Shown piece by piece: positions 14,301 to 23,265 of a stretch of DNA of 64,000 nt. Location of the stretch: contig OX422191.1 in assembly GCA_949130485.1 (NCBI GenBank), positions 6,573,754-6,637,753 on the forward strand, in the 5' to 3' direction. Each line of letters begins with the position of its first letter. Positions within the stretch are counted from its first letter, which is position 1. A program made the translations under genes and the position numbers. This DNA is from Agelas oroides (Eukaryota; Porifera; Demospongiae; Agelasida; Agelasidae). Under the pieces are notes generated by a model. The model worked only from the letters and a program-made list of their open reading frames with translations. It was not told the origin of the DNA and did not search any database.

Positions 14301-17300
14301 TGTTTTGTGTATAGGAGAAGAATACATGTACAATTTCTTCAGAATTTATAGAAAACGAGTAGGTTCCTTAAGTTTCACCACCATTAGTGAGTTGATCACT
14401 CCGATCTGATAGATGCCTACCAATAACCAGGAAGTACTCAGTGTGAGAAAGGATAACACCAGTGACTTTACACATGCACACAAACGGTGTGTATTAGTCT
14501 TTCCACAACATCCTGGAACAAGGCTAAGTGTGCTCACTCTTGAATGAATGAAATTCATCATAAATAAATCTCATCGCACAGAACGTCCCACATTCCCAAC
14601 GGCTTGTGGAAGACACTGAGAGACACATAATATTGCCAATTCCTACCACATGCAATTTTGGAACACACTCCAGCTTTTGACTTTGGAGTACTGTCCAGTG
14701 GGGGAAAAGCATAAGCACCTGGTGTTCACTTGCAAATTTATGCACATGGGCAAACAGTGGACACGAGGTGCTTCTTTTTCTTCTCCACTGGGCACTGGGA
14801 ACTAAGCTATTATTGAAGCAGCAACTGATCATATGATGAATGTAACCAAAGCTCAGTGCTAGTGGAATTCTCATATCCCTGAGCCAATGGTACCACTAAA
14901 CGGCTAATATTTATTGCACAATTCCTTCTCAGCAGCATCTCTCCTACTACCTGACTTTTCAGTCTTCTTGGGTTTCTCAGATCCTTTAATCCGCTTCTTC
15001 TTCGCAGGGAACTGGTTTTCTTTTTCATCACTTCCGTCACACCAGAGAGTGATACGTGAACCAGATTCAAATAGGGAATACATCTTATTCAGGTCTCAAT
15101 CACTTGAGATCCAGTGCTTAGCACTACCCCGGCCCTCAAAGTATCCTATTTGAAAACTGCCCATAGGGTGCACAACTTTGTCACTATGATCTGGGCTTTA
15201 AGAGCATCTCTCTACATCATACATCTCATGTACAGTGGCTCTTTTCTTATTGTTAGGTGGAATAATCTTCACCAGGTAAGAATAGGTGGGGTCTTCCTTT
15301 AGCTTCCTTGAGCTGCTCTTACAATCTCCAGCACTGTCAGAACTCAGGGGCATGCGGTCTTCTTTGTGCTTCCTTGAGCTGCTCTTACAATCACTAGCAC
15401 TGTCAGAACTCAGGGGCATGCGGTCTTCTTTGTGCTTCCTTGAGCTGCTCTTACAATCTCCAGCACTATCAGAACTCAGGGGCATGCGGTCTTCCTTTAG
15501 CTTCTTGAGCTGCTCCTACAATCCCCAGCACTATCAGAACTCAGGGGCATGCGGTCTTCCTTTAGCTTCCTTGAGCTGCTCCTACAATCTCCAGCACTAT
15601 CAGAACTCAGGGGCATGCGGTCTTCCTTTAGCTTCCTTGAGCTGCTCCTACAATCTCCAGCACTATCAGAACTCAGGGGCATGCGGTCTTCTTTGTGCTT
15701 CCTTGAGCTGCTCTTACAATCTCCAGCACTATCAGAACTCAGGGGCATGTGGTCTTCTTTGTGCTTCCTTGAGCTGCTCCTACAATCTCCAGCAGTGGCA
15801 GTGTTGCTAATGGACGCTGTCACTGTTAGGTCAACGGGATCAAAAATTGCCAGTGACTGAGTGTTGGTAGACCACACAGTGAGAGACTGGGGCCAGGTAG
15901 GATAAGCAATACCTGCATGCCATACTTCTGGCATGGAGGAGGTATGCTATTCTCGTCTGAACCATCAGCCATTACTTGCTCTTAGTTTAAGTAACACTAG
16001 CATTGCAGATGTGTGCCAAGCATGTGTTATAGGAACAAAGTCATACCCAAGCACTTGCTGGACCGCAAATTGAATTAGGGACAGAAAAACACTCTATGCT
16101 TGGCGCTTTCTTTTGATGCAATGATTCGGAAAAACGCTGTAGTGCCACTTCAAGCAAAAGAAAGCCCTGAGAGCAGACCTATCTTTCAGAACAGTAACCC
16201 TACTGTCAGATTGAGAGAGGAATGCGTCTACTTGTGGGACAACATTCCAGAATGTATTCAGCTGTGAACTTAAAGTGGAGTGAAAAACTTGAAATAGTCA
16301 ATTTTTCGAACCTAGCCTTTGAAGAAGTGATTTCAGCATGATAAGACATTTAAAAGAAAAGCTGACTGTCATTCAATTCAATTCAGCACTAAAGCAACTT
16401 CTAAGAAGTGGATGCCCTACTATTCCATTTAATGGACACTTCTTGCACTCTCGATTGTATCTAAATAATCTTGATCTAGTGGACACTCGATCAACATTTT
16501 GCACAAGATTGTCCATCATCACTGCTGGAATTAATAACTTTACATAAGATGAGCAATGTTACTCATAGTGATAGCCTCTGCTTACCCTTTCTCACCACTG
16601 TAGAGAAAGGAAAAACTCTGAAAGCGCAGCCATGTTGTACTCAACAGCCCAATGGTGTCAGTCCCAGAGGCATTCCACTGTAGATTCCACTTACTCTTAC
16701 ATTACTATTTGCAATGTGTATTCTGTGCTGTGATTCAATGCTCTTTGCTCTACTTAGCTGGCTGTAAGGCCATTTAGTGTACTCAAACCTACTGTAAAAG
16801 TAGCAGAAATTGTATTGAAACTCCTGTGTAAAAGGAAAGATTGTTCTGACTCAATTTGATTACCTCAGTTTTCTTTTGTTTGTCTGCATTCTTAAACACA
16901 GTGGAGTCCTACTACCTCTTAAGATTCCAAACAGACTAAGAACTTGATTTGGCTTCACAGTAAATGTCATGGGAGAATACTTTGCTAATGAAATTGTCCA
17001 ATCATGTGGAAAAGGGTAAGAAACTGAAGTGACCAAAATGAGTTATACTGACCTTGGTTTGTCACATGCAATGCTGTGATACTTAAGTGAGTCCCAAACT
17101 ATGTATCTACAAGCTACCATTCTAGCTGAGTGCTGCTGGGTTACTTTAAAGATCTGCATAGTTATGTTAGTGTCTTTATATCTCTCTGTTTCTGCACAGA
17201 CCAACATATTATATTTCATGTTTATGGTTTCTCATTACCATGCAGGTGCCAAGAAGCACATCTTGATCCCTATCCTCTATCAGTCCTGTGAAGTCCCAAC

Positions 17301-17415
17301 CTTTATGGCACAGCTGTACTACCTGGACTACCCAAGATACAAAGACAACCAACAACGATGCCAGAAGTATTTTTGGAAGAGACTGTATGATGCACTTGCT
17401 TACAATTCAAGCTGA
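2357..17415 (+). CDS. MYD88: MyD88-like TIR-domain adaptor (seven exons, complete)
   Basis: The product is a cytosolic adaptor linking TIR-bearing receptors to death-domain kinases. I place exons at 2357-2552, 3693-3779, 5069-5158, 6198-6308, 6986-7174, 7559-7705 and 17246-17415. All junctions are GT-AG, all in phase 1, giving 990 bases and 329 residues (human MyD88 has 296). Residues 5-95 are a death domain with the NDWRGLVDCMGFSY core. Residues 96-185 are a serine-rich intermediate region. The TIR domain runs from about 188 to 325, with box 1 YDVFLSF, a divergent box 2 (VPSEGLVAG, lacking the usual RD..PG) and box 3 FWKRL at 316-320. The block SPSAKKHILIPILYQ parallels the same region of vertebrate MyD88. 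The ATG at 2357 is chosen because the death-domain fold begins directly after it. The last intron is 9.5 kb and full of mobile DNA. The order DD-ID-TIR makes this an orthologue rather than a generic TIR protein. Confidence 0.93.
2655..2716 (+). repeat. Purine-rich GGTGGGGA tandem repeat
   Basis: Imperfect units of 8-10 bases (GGGAGGTGG, GGGGAGATG) run for about 60 bases in the first MyD88 intron, 100 bases after the donor. The plus strand is almost free of C. G-runs spaced this closely could form a quadruplex, but that is only an inference. Confidence 0.7.
4540..4655. repeat. Imperfect foldback with ACGCCGTCTG arms
   Basis: ACGCCGTCTG near 4561 is matched by its reverse complement CAGACGGCGT near 4636, with weaker outer pairing (GTGGGCC / GGCCC). 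The element sits in MyD88 intron 2 and looks like a small foldback repeat. Confidence 0.4.
8200..8330 (+). repeat. Inverted dispersed repeat, left copy
   Basis: About 110 bases here, around TAGACACCGATTCAGAGTTC, match the reverse complement of 12490-12620 at roughly four positions in five. The two copies bracket the LTR retrotransposon. They could be arms of an older element into which the retrotransposon jumped, or two independent copies of one dispersed repeat. Confidence 0.6.
8566..8570 (+). other. Target-site duplication, left (CTAGG)
   Basis: CTAGG directly precedes the left LTR and is repeated exactly after the right LTR (12376-12380). A 5-bp duplication is typical for integration by Ty3/gypsy-type integrases and shows that the element arrived as one unit. 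Confidence 0.9.
8571..8759 (-). repeat. 3' LTR of the retrotransposon
   Basis: This 189-base repeat begins TG and ends CA. Its partner is 12187-12375, with five differences, all transitions. On the element's coding strand it is the downstream LTR. Confidence 0.95.
8760..8771 (-). promoter_or_regulatory. Polypurine tract
   Basis: On the minus strand the sequence TTAAGGGGGAGC abuts the 3' LTR. This is the expected position and composition for the plus-strand DNA primer of an LTR retrotransposon. Confidence 0.8.
8910..11488 (-). pseudogene. Degenerate pol (protease, RT, RNase H, integrase)
   Basis: Successive minus-strand frames give an aspartic protease with a DTG active site (11488-10730 frame), reverse transcriptase with an HMDD variant of the YMDD box (10677-10384), an RNase H region with SADASSFGLG (10415-9645), and an integrase core with PWQVVGTDLF, ITDHN and SNGQAERS carrying the acidic residues (9712-9377 and 9380-8910). 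The frames overlap or jump at about 10.7, 10.4, 9.7 and 9.4 kb, so no continuous polyprotein remains. A short direct duplication around GCATTTAGTGTCAGTTCTGC at 10382-10432 is one visible cause of frame loss. The gypsy-type call rests on domain order. Confidence 0.9.
11416..12162 (-). pseudogene. Degenerate gag with a damaged zinc knuckle
   Basis: The likely start is the minus-strand ATG at 12162, 24 bases inside the 5' LTR boundary, opening MANLIPVATPEQFDF. The frame then breaks. A later frame (11905-11711) carries FNKRDQLESESAEEYI, typical of the gag capsid region. The nucleocapsid motif CGRCGQIKH lacks the final cysteine of CX2CX4HX4C. The region resembles the gag of gypsy elements but is not functional as it stands. 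Confidence 0.8.
12166..12186 (-). promoter_or_regulatory. Primer-binding site
   Basis: Directly inside the 5' LTR the minus strand reads TGGTGGCAGCGCCAGG. It begins TGG, the complement of the tRNA CCA end. The first 11 bases are complementary to the 3' end of leucine tRNAs ending in CGCTGCCACCA, so a tRNA-Leu primer is likely but not proven. Confidence 0.65.
12187..12375 (-). repeat. 5' LTR of the retrotransposon
   Basis: Partner of 8571-8759: 189 bases, TG...CA ends, followed on the plus strand by the second CTAGG target duplication at 12376-12380. On the element's coding strand this is the promoter-bearing LTR. Confidence 0.95.
12490..12620 (-). repeat. Inverted dispersed repeat, right copy
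   Basis: Its reverse complement matches 8200-8330, including the block around TAGACACCGATCCAGAGTTC. It lies just over 100 bases outside the right LTR. Confidence 0.6.
12721..13195 (+). repeat. Minisatellite of 38-42 bp, about 12 copies
   Basis: The unit contains GGGAGACACGCCCCTC and TCTTGTTCCCAGGCTCA. Long units carry an extra ATAG (42 bases), short ones do not (38), and one copy near 12909 is truncated. The TTGTTCCCAGGCT block is shared with the ends of MITE-like elements elsewhere in the window. Open frames across the array are a by-product of the repeat. Confidence 0.95.
14285..14528. mobile_element. MITE with TAGCCTTGTTCCA ends
   Basis: TAGCCTTGTTCCA at the left faces TGGAACAAGGCTA at the right, enclosing about 210 bases with no gene. 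The ends match the family seen at 18138-18363 and 37801-37835. Confidence 0.6.
14918..15934 (-). pseudogene. Broken repeat-family protein with in-frame 66-bp repeats
   Basis: On the minus strand a frame of about 45 residues leads into eight 22-residue repeats (MPLSSDSAGDC plus a lysine-rich half), then VKIIPPNNKKRATVHEMYDVE, GYFEGRGSAKHWISS, SGSRITLWCDGSDEK and a basic tail with KKKRIKGSEKPKKTEK, a likely nuclear signal. From memory this resembles a multi-copy uncharacterised family of sponge and cnidarian genomes with a PB1-like N-terminus; that assignment is tentative. One missing base in the fourth repeat (about 15503) shifts the frame, and TAA after DVERCS and TGA after WISSD interrupt the rest. 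It is nested antisense in the MyD88 intron. Confidence 0.6.
15285..15800 (-). repeat. 66-bp coding minisatellite, eight copies
   Basis: CTTCCTTGAG-type unit starts fall at 15303, 15369, 15435, 15501, 15566, 15632, 15698 and 15764. Spacing is 66 except for one 65 caused by a lost base. Two variants, with TTTGTG or CTTTAG, alternate in blocks. 66 is a multiple of three, so the array can expand without breaking the minus-strand frame. Confidence 0.95.
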
Positions 17416-18137
17416 GAAAAGGATATCAACTTTAGTACATAGCAACATCTTGTCTTTGCTCACCTCTGTCACTTTTCCACAATATCATTTCAAATTTTAG
17501 GGGACTGGGTTGAAAGATTTGACACTGATATGGCGGTGATATTCGAATATGAGGCTGTTTCATAAACTGTTTACACAGCACTGAACGGTGGTATACAAAC
17601 TTTGTTTACTGACCACATGCTGTTACAATAATTATTCAGGCAGTCCGAGAGTTAGCCTTGTTCCCAGGCAACACACTGGATATTTCTCCATCAGATGCGA
17701 GATAAAATCTGGGAGTGGCCTGGAAATGAGACTATCCATGAGCTACTACGTACCCACTTGAAATGTATGCACGTCACACCAATGAAACATTGCTCTCTAT
17801 TACATAATATGTATGAGTAACTCCGGTGTGGGTGGATGCGAAAAGTTGTTTTGACTCACTTTGGTTCTCAATTCCCACCTCTTATTGGTACAAAGTGGAG
17901 TCCCATACTGCTTATTTTAGCTTCCAATTTGAAGTGTATACTTCTCTCATGAAATTTACTACTGTTCTGGAAAGTCAAATCAGGACTTTTCCTTGGTGTA
18001 GAGTGTCCAATGATGCAATTTAAGTATATAATGGGTCCAAACTACCTATTTTTTTTTTTTACAGTAATACTGATGTACATATATAATTATCGTGTTAGTG
18101 CATGGTAAAAGAGATATGAAAGTGTCCCTATATAATG
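17416..18137. other. MyD88 3' flank, no gene recognised
   Basis: No coding exon is evident. Around 17653-17732 there is a copy of the repeat family whose ends read TAGCCTTGTTCCCAGGC. A T-run at 18050-18060 may mark the tail of a retrosequence. I could not find a clear AATAAA signal close to the stop. Confidence 0.4.
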
Positions 18138-18363
18138 GTAGCCTCGTTCCCAGGCTAGAGACTAGCTGAGTGGTGGGGACCGTTTGGTGGCCATTCTTCT
18201 GTCGGATGGTACGAAAAAGTTTCCGGCGGTCAGTGTTGTGAAGGTCTAGAGAAGCAAAGAAGTTCTCACGTTCTTCCCTTTTGCTATCACGTGCGAATCG
18301 ATACCAGACCCTCCGTTTTTATTTTTCGTCGGGGCGAGGGGAGAGCCTGGGAACGAGGCTAGG
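18138..18363. mobile_element. MITE with TAGCCTCGTTCCCAGGCT ends
   Basis: The 18-base terminal repeats TAGCCTCGTTCCCAGGCT and AGCCTGGGAACGAGGCTA are perfect inverses and enclose about 190 bases without a gene. This is the best-preserved member of the family in the window. Confidence 0.8.
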
Positions 18364-18420
18364 GTAATGGAGACTGTGCCATATCCTTCAAGTATTGTAA
18401 TATTACGAGTTTGGGAGAGT

Positions 18421-19015
18421 GATACCGTACAGCGAGAAATTTTCGCTGGGTGCAAATTTTCGCCATTTTCATGGGCAGACTACTTGCATCCGCGAAAATA
18501 GTCTCGTGCCCAGAGAGGGTGGGGTCTGGGCACGAGACTACCGCGAAAATAGAAACAGCACTAAGATGGAAATTGATGACGTCATTTTGTGCGTAAGTCA
18601 ATACCATAGATGCTCTATTATCTATGGTCAATACGAACTTGTACCCGTGTGGGTCTGTCTGCCCTCTAAGTGGTCGCTGTAAAGAAGAATCAGCCTGCTA
18701 CTGTACAAAATGCCAACGAACCCGTAAGAGATGCTCCGGAGTTGTGGAAGTCGAGATCAACAGTGCTGAACCCGGTTTTCTTTTTCAACAAGCCCGTTTC
18801 TCGCCCACGGGGGCAGTCCTGATGCTTTCGTAATTGCGAAGGCCTCCACACAAAAAGAAGACTAGGCCATTGTTGTACAAGCTTGCTTCTTCGCTTCGTC
18901 CTTCAATGTTGTTTCTTCGGTTCGCATGTGGGGCGTGGCCATCAACTGTAGGGGTGTAGTCAGAGCGTCACACATTCGTTTCGCGAAAATAAAAACCACG
19001 AAAATTTCAATCTGG
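18421..19015. mobile_element. Composite repeat with GCGAAAATTTTCGC ends
   Basis: The left part has repeated ATTTTCGC blocks and the right part (18975-19010) has TTTCGCGAAAATAAAAACC. Such GCGAAAAT-rich ends recall short terminal-inverted-repeat elements common in sponges (from memory). A 42-base palindrome at 18499-18540 appears to have inserted inside. The Cys-rich frame at 18624-18833 lies within the element and is not supported as a gene. Confidence 0.45.
18499..18540. repeat. Perfect 16-bp palindrome arms
   Basis: TAGTCTCGTGCCCAGA and TCTGGGCACGAGACTA are exact inverses separated by 10 bases. The arms resemble the CTCGTTCCCAGG family and look like its shortest, nearly coreless form. Confidence 0.85.
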
Positions 19016-19254
19016 ACGAGTCTAGGCAAGATGATTGACATTGTAAACAACATTATAAGAATGGTGGCACTTTGTAGCTTGTAGTGTGTACTGTTGTTAG
19101 ACTAGGCTGACAGGAGGTGGTTTCTGCAACTGTGGCCAGGCGAAGGAGATTTTGATGAACATTATACCACTGTTGATCAGAAGGTTATTGAGTAGCTAAA
19201 TCTCGACATCTAGCCTTAGCTGGAAGTAAAGAAGTGTTTGATATTAGTTGAAAG

Positions 19255-19325
19255 TGAAATCAAACCTTGAGCTCCTGGCTTGAACCACCAGTGCTCTACC
19301 TTCTGAGCCACAGCCACCATCCGTC
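19255..19325 (-). mobile_element. tRNA-derived SINE head
   Basis: On the minus strand the sequence contains a box A-like GTGGCTCAGAAGGTAGAGC and, about 40 bases on, a box B-like GGTTTGATTTC. Spacing matches an internal RNA polymerase III promoter. Arm pairing is poor and there is no proper anticodon arm, so this is a SINE head or tRNA relic. A second, shorter box A-like stretch in the opposite direction follows at about 19326-19355. Confidence 0.55.
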
Positions 19326-19499
19326 ATAGCTTGGTGCTAGAGCACTGGTGGCCTGGTCTGGCAACTGCCATCTTTTTCCTTTCTCTATTTTGCCACATAT
19401 CATCAATTCAGGTCTGGTGGGTTATTGTCACTGTCTGGAATAGTATGACCACAGTATTCTTCACATGTTAGCGATACCATTTAGTGGAATGTATTTAGT

Positions 19500-20290
19500 C
19501 AGTTGTACACTAATCTGACTGTGTGTGACAAAAAGTTGGGGAGAAGCTTGTATGTTGAAGTGGAGTTCACACTACATGGTGAGCATTGTACCAGTCACAT
19601 GGTTTGGTATTTCCATAACTATTGGAACCATGCACAATACCAAATATGTAGTAACTATAGTGTTGATTACTTAAGACTAGTATTGTTCACAGTGCACATA
19701 CATTCCTGATTACTTTCATGTTGCATTGTCTGGAGTAGTCCCTAAAAGATCCCATCTTGGTCTTGTGCAATAGCTTTGCCTTTGCCTCTGGCTTTAGATT
19801 GATGCTTAAGAGTCCCAAAAGAAGTCTAGATCTGGTCTTTCAATAACTGGATACCTCTATAGCCTCATTTCAACACGTGCAAAACAGCTTGGATGCAAGG
19901 CTACTAGATAGCTACCAAGGTACGTACTAGGGATGATTTTGATGAACATCTTTTGCTTTTCTCTTACATTACCATGCCTAGTTCCTAAAGCTCTGGTCTT
20001 AGTTTGGTTACTAAGTGCTATGATGCAACACAATAAATAGTTCTCATGAAATATTTCTCATGTCAGCCACTGGCCGACTACAGATGGACAGTATGTATAC
20101 ATTCAGCATGACAGTGTCTTGTATATATGGAAATACTCAAAGCAAAGTCCTTGGAGTGAGACCACAGTCTTCCAGCTCAGCTACCAGGCACTCATCAATT
20201 GCACCAACAGTGCATCTACAGTGTTTCATACCACTATCACTCCAGGAGCCAACCACAACATTGTCTCTATAGCTTGTGTACTGCATTTAG
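19500..20290 (+). repeat. Local duplication, copy 1 (with possible exon relics)
   Basis: The 160 bases from about 19590 to 19750 recur at 21295-21458, sharing CAGTCACATGGTTTG, AGTATTGTTCACAGT and TTCATGTTGCATTGTCT in the same order. Farther on, ATACCACTATCACT (about 20230) recurs near 21552. Between 20060 and 20280 short frames such as YTFSMTVSCIYGN and QLSYQALINCTNSASTV look like extracellular-domain exons, but no full gene can be built from them. Confidence 0.5.
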
Positions 20291-20764
20291 CACTGTGAAA
20301 GTTGAGTAGTTAGTTAACGTATCTGTATCACGTGTGTACATGCAGTCGGTGAGTCTGTGTAGCATCTAGGCCTGCCTTTCATTGCATATCACCACATGCA
20401 TGGTTAGTTAGACACTAGTACACTTGAGGTTGCACCACCGAGAGGAGGGCTCCATCACTACATTGGGGTATGTGTTTTCAAGGCTCTATTTTGTGTCACA
20501 TGAAAACATTCTCATTATATTGATTCCTTCAATGTTACATGTTTTGAACTGAACATGTATGGCTGCTGAGACTATCGAGCTGCTGAGACTTGGGGAGCTG
20601 TAAGGACTCCATCACTGCATTGTGGTGAGTGCTTACTGGCCAGACTCTTGCTCCCCAACACACACACAATTAGAGGAAGAAAGCCCCTTGGGGTTCACAC
20701 GAAATCATGATTTAGAATTCCGTTCTTCTGGATCCCATTGTTTAAGGTACACATCTTTTGGGGG

Positions 20765-21140
20765 GAAATTGGGGGAGTCATAACGGGGGCCAATTAGAAT
20801 TGGAGCCAGTCAGGGTGGTCAGTCAGAGCGGTGGCAGTCGGAGTGGTGGGCAGTCAGAGTGGAGGCCAGTCAGAGTGGTCACCAGTCAGGATGGTGGTCA
20901 GTCTGAGCGAGGGCCAGTCAGGGTGGTGGTCAGTCTGAGCAAGAGCCAGTTACAGCAATTGAGGGCCTGTCGGAGTGGTGGCCAGTCAGAGCCATGGCAA
21001 GTCAGAGCCGTGGCCAGTCAGAACTATGGTCAGTCAGAGCAGGGGCCAGTCAGAGCTGTGGTCAGTCAGAGCTGTGGTCAGTCAGAGCAGTGGACAGTCA
21101 GAGTGGTAGTCAGTCAGAGCTGTGGTCAGTCAGAATGGTA
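20765..21140 (+). repeat. 16-bp tandem array (GTCAGTCAGAGCTGTG)
   Basis: Units start at 21061, 21077, 21093 and 21109, giving a strict 16-base period in the right half and a looser one in the left half. Roughly twenty units are present. Because 16 is not a multiple of three, the open frames over the array are chance products. Confidence 0.9.
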
Positions 21141-21289
21141 ACCAGGCTCCTCTCCGTTTGTTTTTTTGTTTGTTTGTTTTTAGTGTTTTTGTTTTGTAAA
21201 CTCTATATAACAAAAGCTGCTGGGAACAAGGCTACATAGCAAGTATAATACTACAACATGGCTCTGACTTCATACTATGTAGTACCAGT

Positions 21290-21760
21290 CAGTGCAGTCA
21301 CATGGTTTGATATTTCTGCAGCAGTTGGAACTAGCACAATGCCACACATGCAGCAATTACAACTGGTGTTGACAAGACAAGAGTAGTATTGTTCACAGTA
21401 CAAAGTACATCACTGATTGTTTTCATGTTGCATTGTCTTACTCAGTCCCTAAAGAAGGTCTTGTGATACATATAGGATAGCTAAAAATAAGTATCAACAG
21501 TAGTTGCTTTTTGTCTGCAAACTGACAGGAACACTTGGACATGCATGTACCATACCACTATCACTGGAATTGGACACACAGCATTATAATAAGCAACATA
21601 CCTAGTGGTACTGTATGATGGTCCTCAGGCCATTGTATTGAGTGTTGAGTGCTGTTAAAATGGCCACCAGTAGATTTCTCCTTAGTTATCACATGTGTAT
21701 CACAACCTTCAGTTCACGAAACTGATTTTAACTAATGTAAACATCATCTTTCTAGGTACA
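21290..21760 (+). repeat. Local duplication, copy 2
   Basis: Direct-orientation partner of 19500-20290, lying 1.7 kb downstream on the other side of the 16-bp array. Sequence blocks are in the same order with insertions and deletions. Confidence 0.5.
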
Positions 21761-22820
21761 GCTACTGGTAATGCATGGTGTATTACTTCCAAGTCCCACC
21801 TCTTTCATAGCACTACTTCTTTAATGCTTCTTGTTTAATGTAGCCAGCATGTACTAGCTACAGCATCAAACAGTGGTCATTAAAGAGGGATTTATTATTA
21901 TTTTTCAACTGTGGGCCTAGATTTGAGAGATTATGGTATCTGTATCAACCTTCAGTGGTTGTTTTTGGGTTGGATTAATTTAAGCAGCAGCTTATAATGG
22001 CCATGTTGCCATGGAAACACTTAATGAGAGCAATGATGACCTATTTTTGCAGTCCTGAGGGGCATCCCCTCCTAATTAACAGCAGGTGACAGAATTCACA
22101 GAATTCATGTGGTGCCCCATACCTTCCATGGGCTGCCGTAGACATACTGAGGGGCATCTCCCACTAACCTCAGAATACCTGTCAGGTGACATCATAGTGA
22201 TCATGTAGCACTCATAGTTCACTCACAGTCATTGTGTGGTGTTAACTCTATCATGTTTACATAAGTAGCTACAGCCAATCTTGCATCCAGGAAGTCACCT
22301 GATTGCAACTGCCACATATAAATCTGAGGCTATCTCTGAACTCACACACTTGATGGTCAAGAACACTGTGGCATGCAGTATATACCTGAATTTGCTTTAT
22401 TGCTCTACTCTATTGGACTTGAACCTAGAGAGACCATCTACTGTCGGTTCACAGATCCTGAAGGTACATTCATTTTGTGTAAGAGTCTGCACTATAGTAG
22501 CTATAGTAGGGACTTAGATTATAGTGTACATTGTAGAGCTACAGCAAAGTTGAATAATTCAATGCCTGCATTTCCTAGCCGATTTCCAAATCCAATTCTC
22601 CAGTCACAACCATACTATGTTTGAGATGTCCAATTCCTGACATGAATGCCTTTGTAACTCATAGCGACTAGTTACAAGAATGCTTTGTATTGCCAGTGAA
22701 TCTTTGACTATTATTATAATGGCCGGAGAAGAATGGCTGTGCGTGGAAACTAGGAAACATCCAGTACCAACTGTATCTGTGCAGTACATGCATGTAGATG
22801 ATTGTGAGGACTGGTGGTTG
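21761..22820. other. Accessory DNA with one possible orphan exon
   Basis: No complete gene is visible. An internal direct repeat with GAGGGGCATC and CAGGTGACA occurs at about 22057-22190. From 22380 a frame reads YIPEFALLLYSIGLEPRETI followed by YCRFTDPE and a possible GT donor at 22463. It resembles an extracellular-domain exon, but no partner exons were found. Confidence 0.3.
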
Positions 22821-22825
22821 TCCAG

Positions 22826-22930
22826 TTGTTGTATATAGCTCATTGCTAGAGCGCTGGCAGCTCAAGTCAGGAACACTTGGTTCAATTGATGGCGACTGCT
22901 GGGTTTTCACTTTCCTGTATTTCACCATAA
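22826..22930 (+). mobile_element. tRNA-derived SINE fragment
   Basis: TAGCTCATTGCTAGAGC (box A-like) is followed about 35 bases later by GGTTCAATTGA (box B-like). The head resembles the copies near 19255-19355. No full cloverleaf forms, so it is not a functional tRNA. Confidence 0.5.
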
Positions 22931-23265
22931 AATATGTCCTCATTTCCAGCTAAAGCAGGATATTTAAAGCAATAATTATACGTACTTTGCAATTTTGAAG
23001 TGCTGGGTGGTCAGTGAGTTATGCATTTTGGATACTCACAGCCCAGAAAGTAGCTATGTAGACCTTGGAAGCTATAGTAGCCACAAGCTCACACTCCGAG
23101 ATTTTATACTTGTAGCATATCTAGATAAGTGTACACATTTCCATAGTGTTTTTCATTGTGTGCATGATGTTTGCCATTCTCATGGTTTCACTTACAATCA
23201 CCCTCAGAATTTGGGTATAAATACAAATTCTTTTTAAACTTGTTTTTTTGCAGATACCCCAACAC

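Noticed and set aside
18624-18833. Small cysteine-rich secreted peptide
   Set aside because: Lies inside a repetitive element, lacks a signal peptide and has no supporting splice sites.
19255-19325. Functional tRNA gene
   Set aside because: Box A and B are present but stems do not pair into a cloverleaf and there is no anticodon loop; more likely a SINE.
20758-21239. Open frames rich in SQSE/GQSE repeats
   Set aside because: Products of the 16-bp tandem array; no splice signals or domains.
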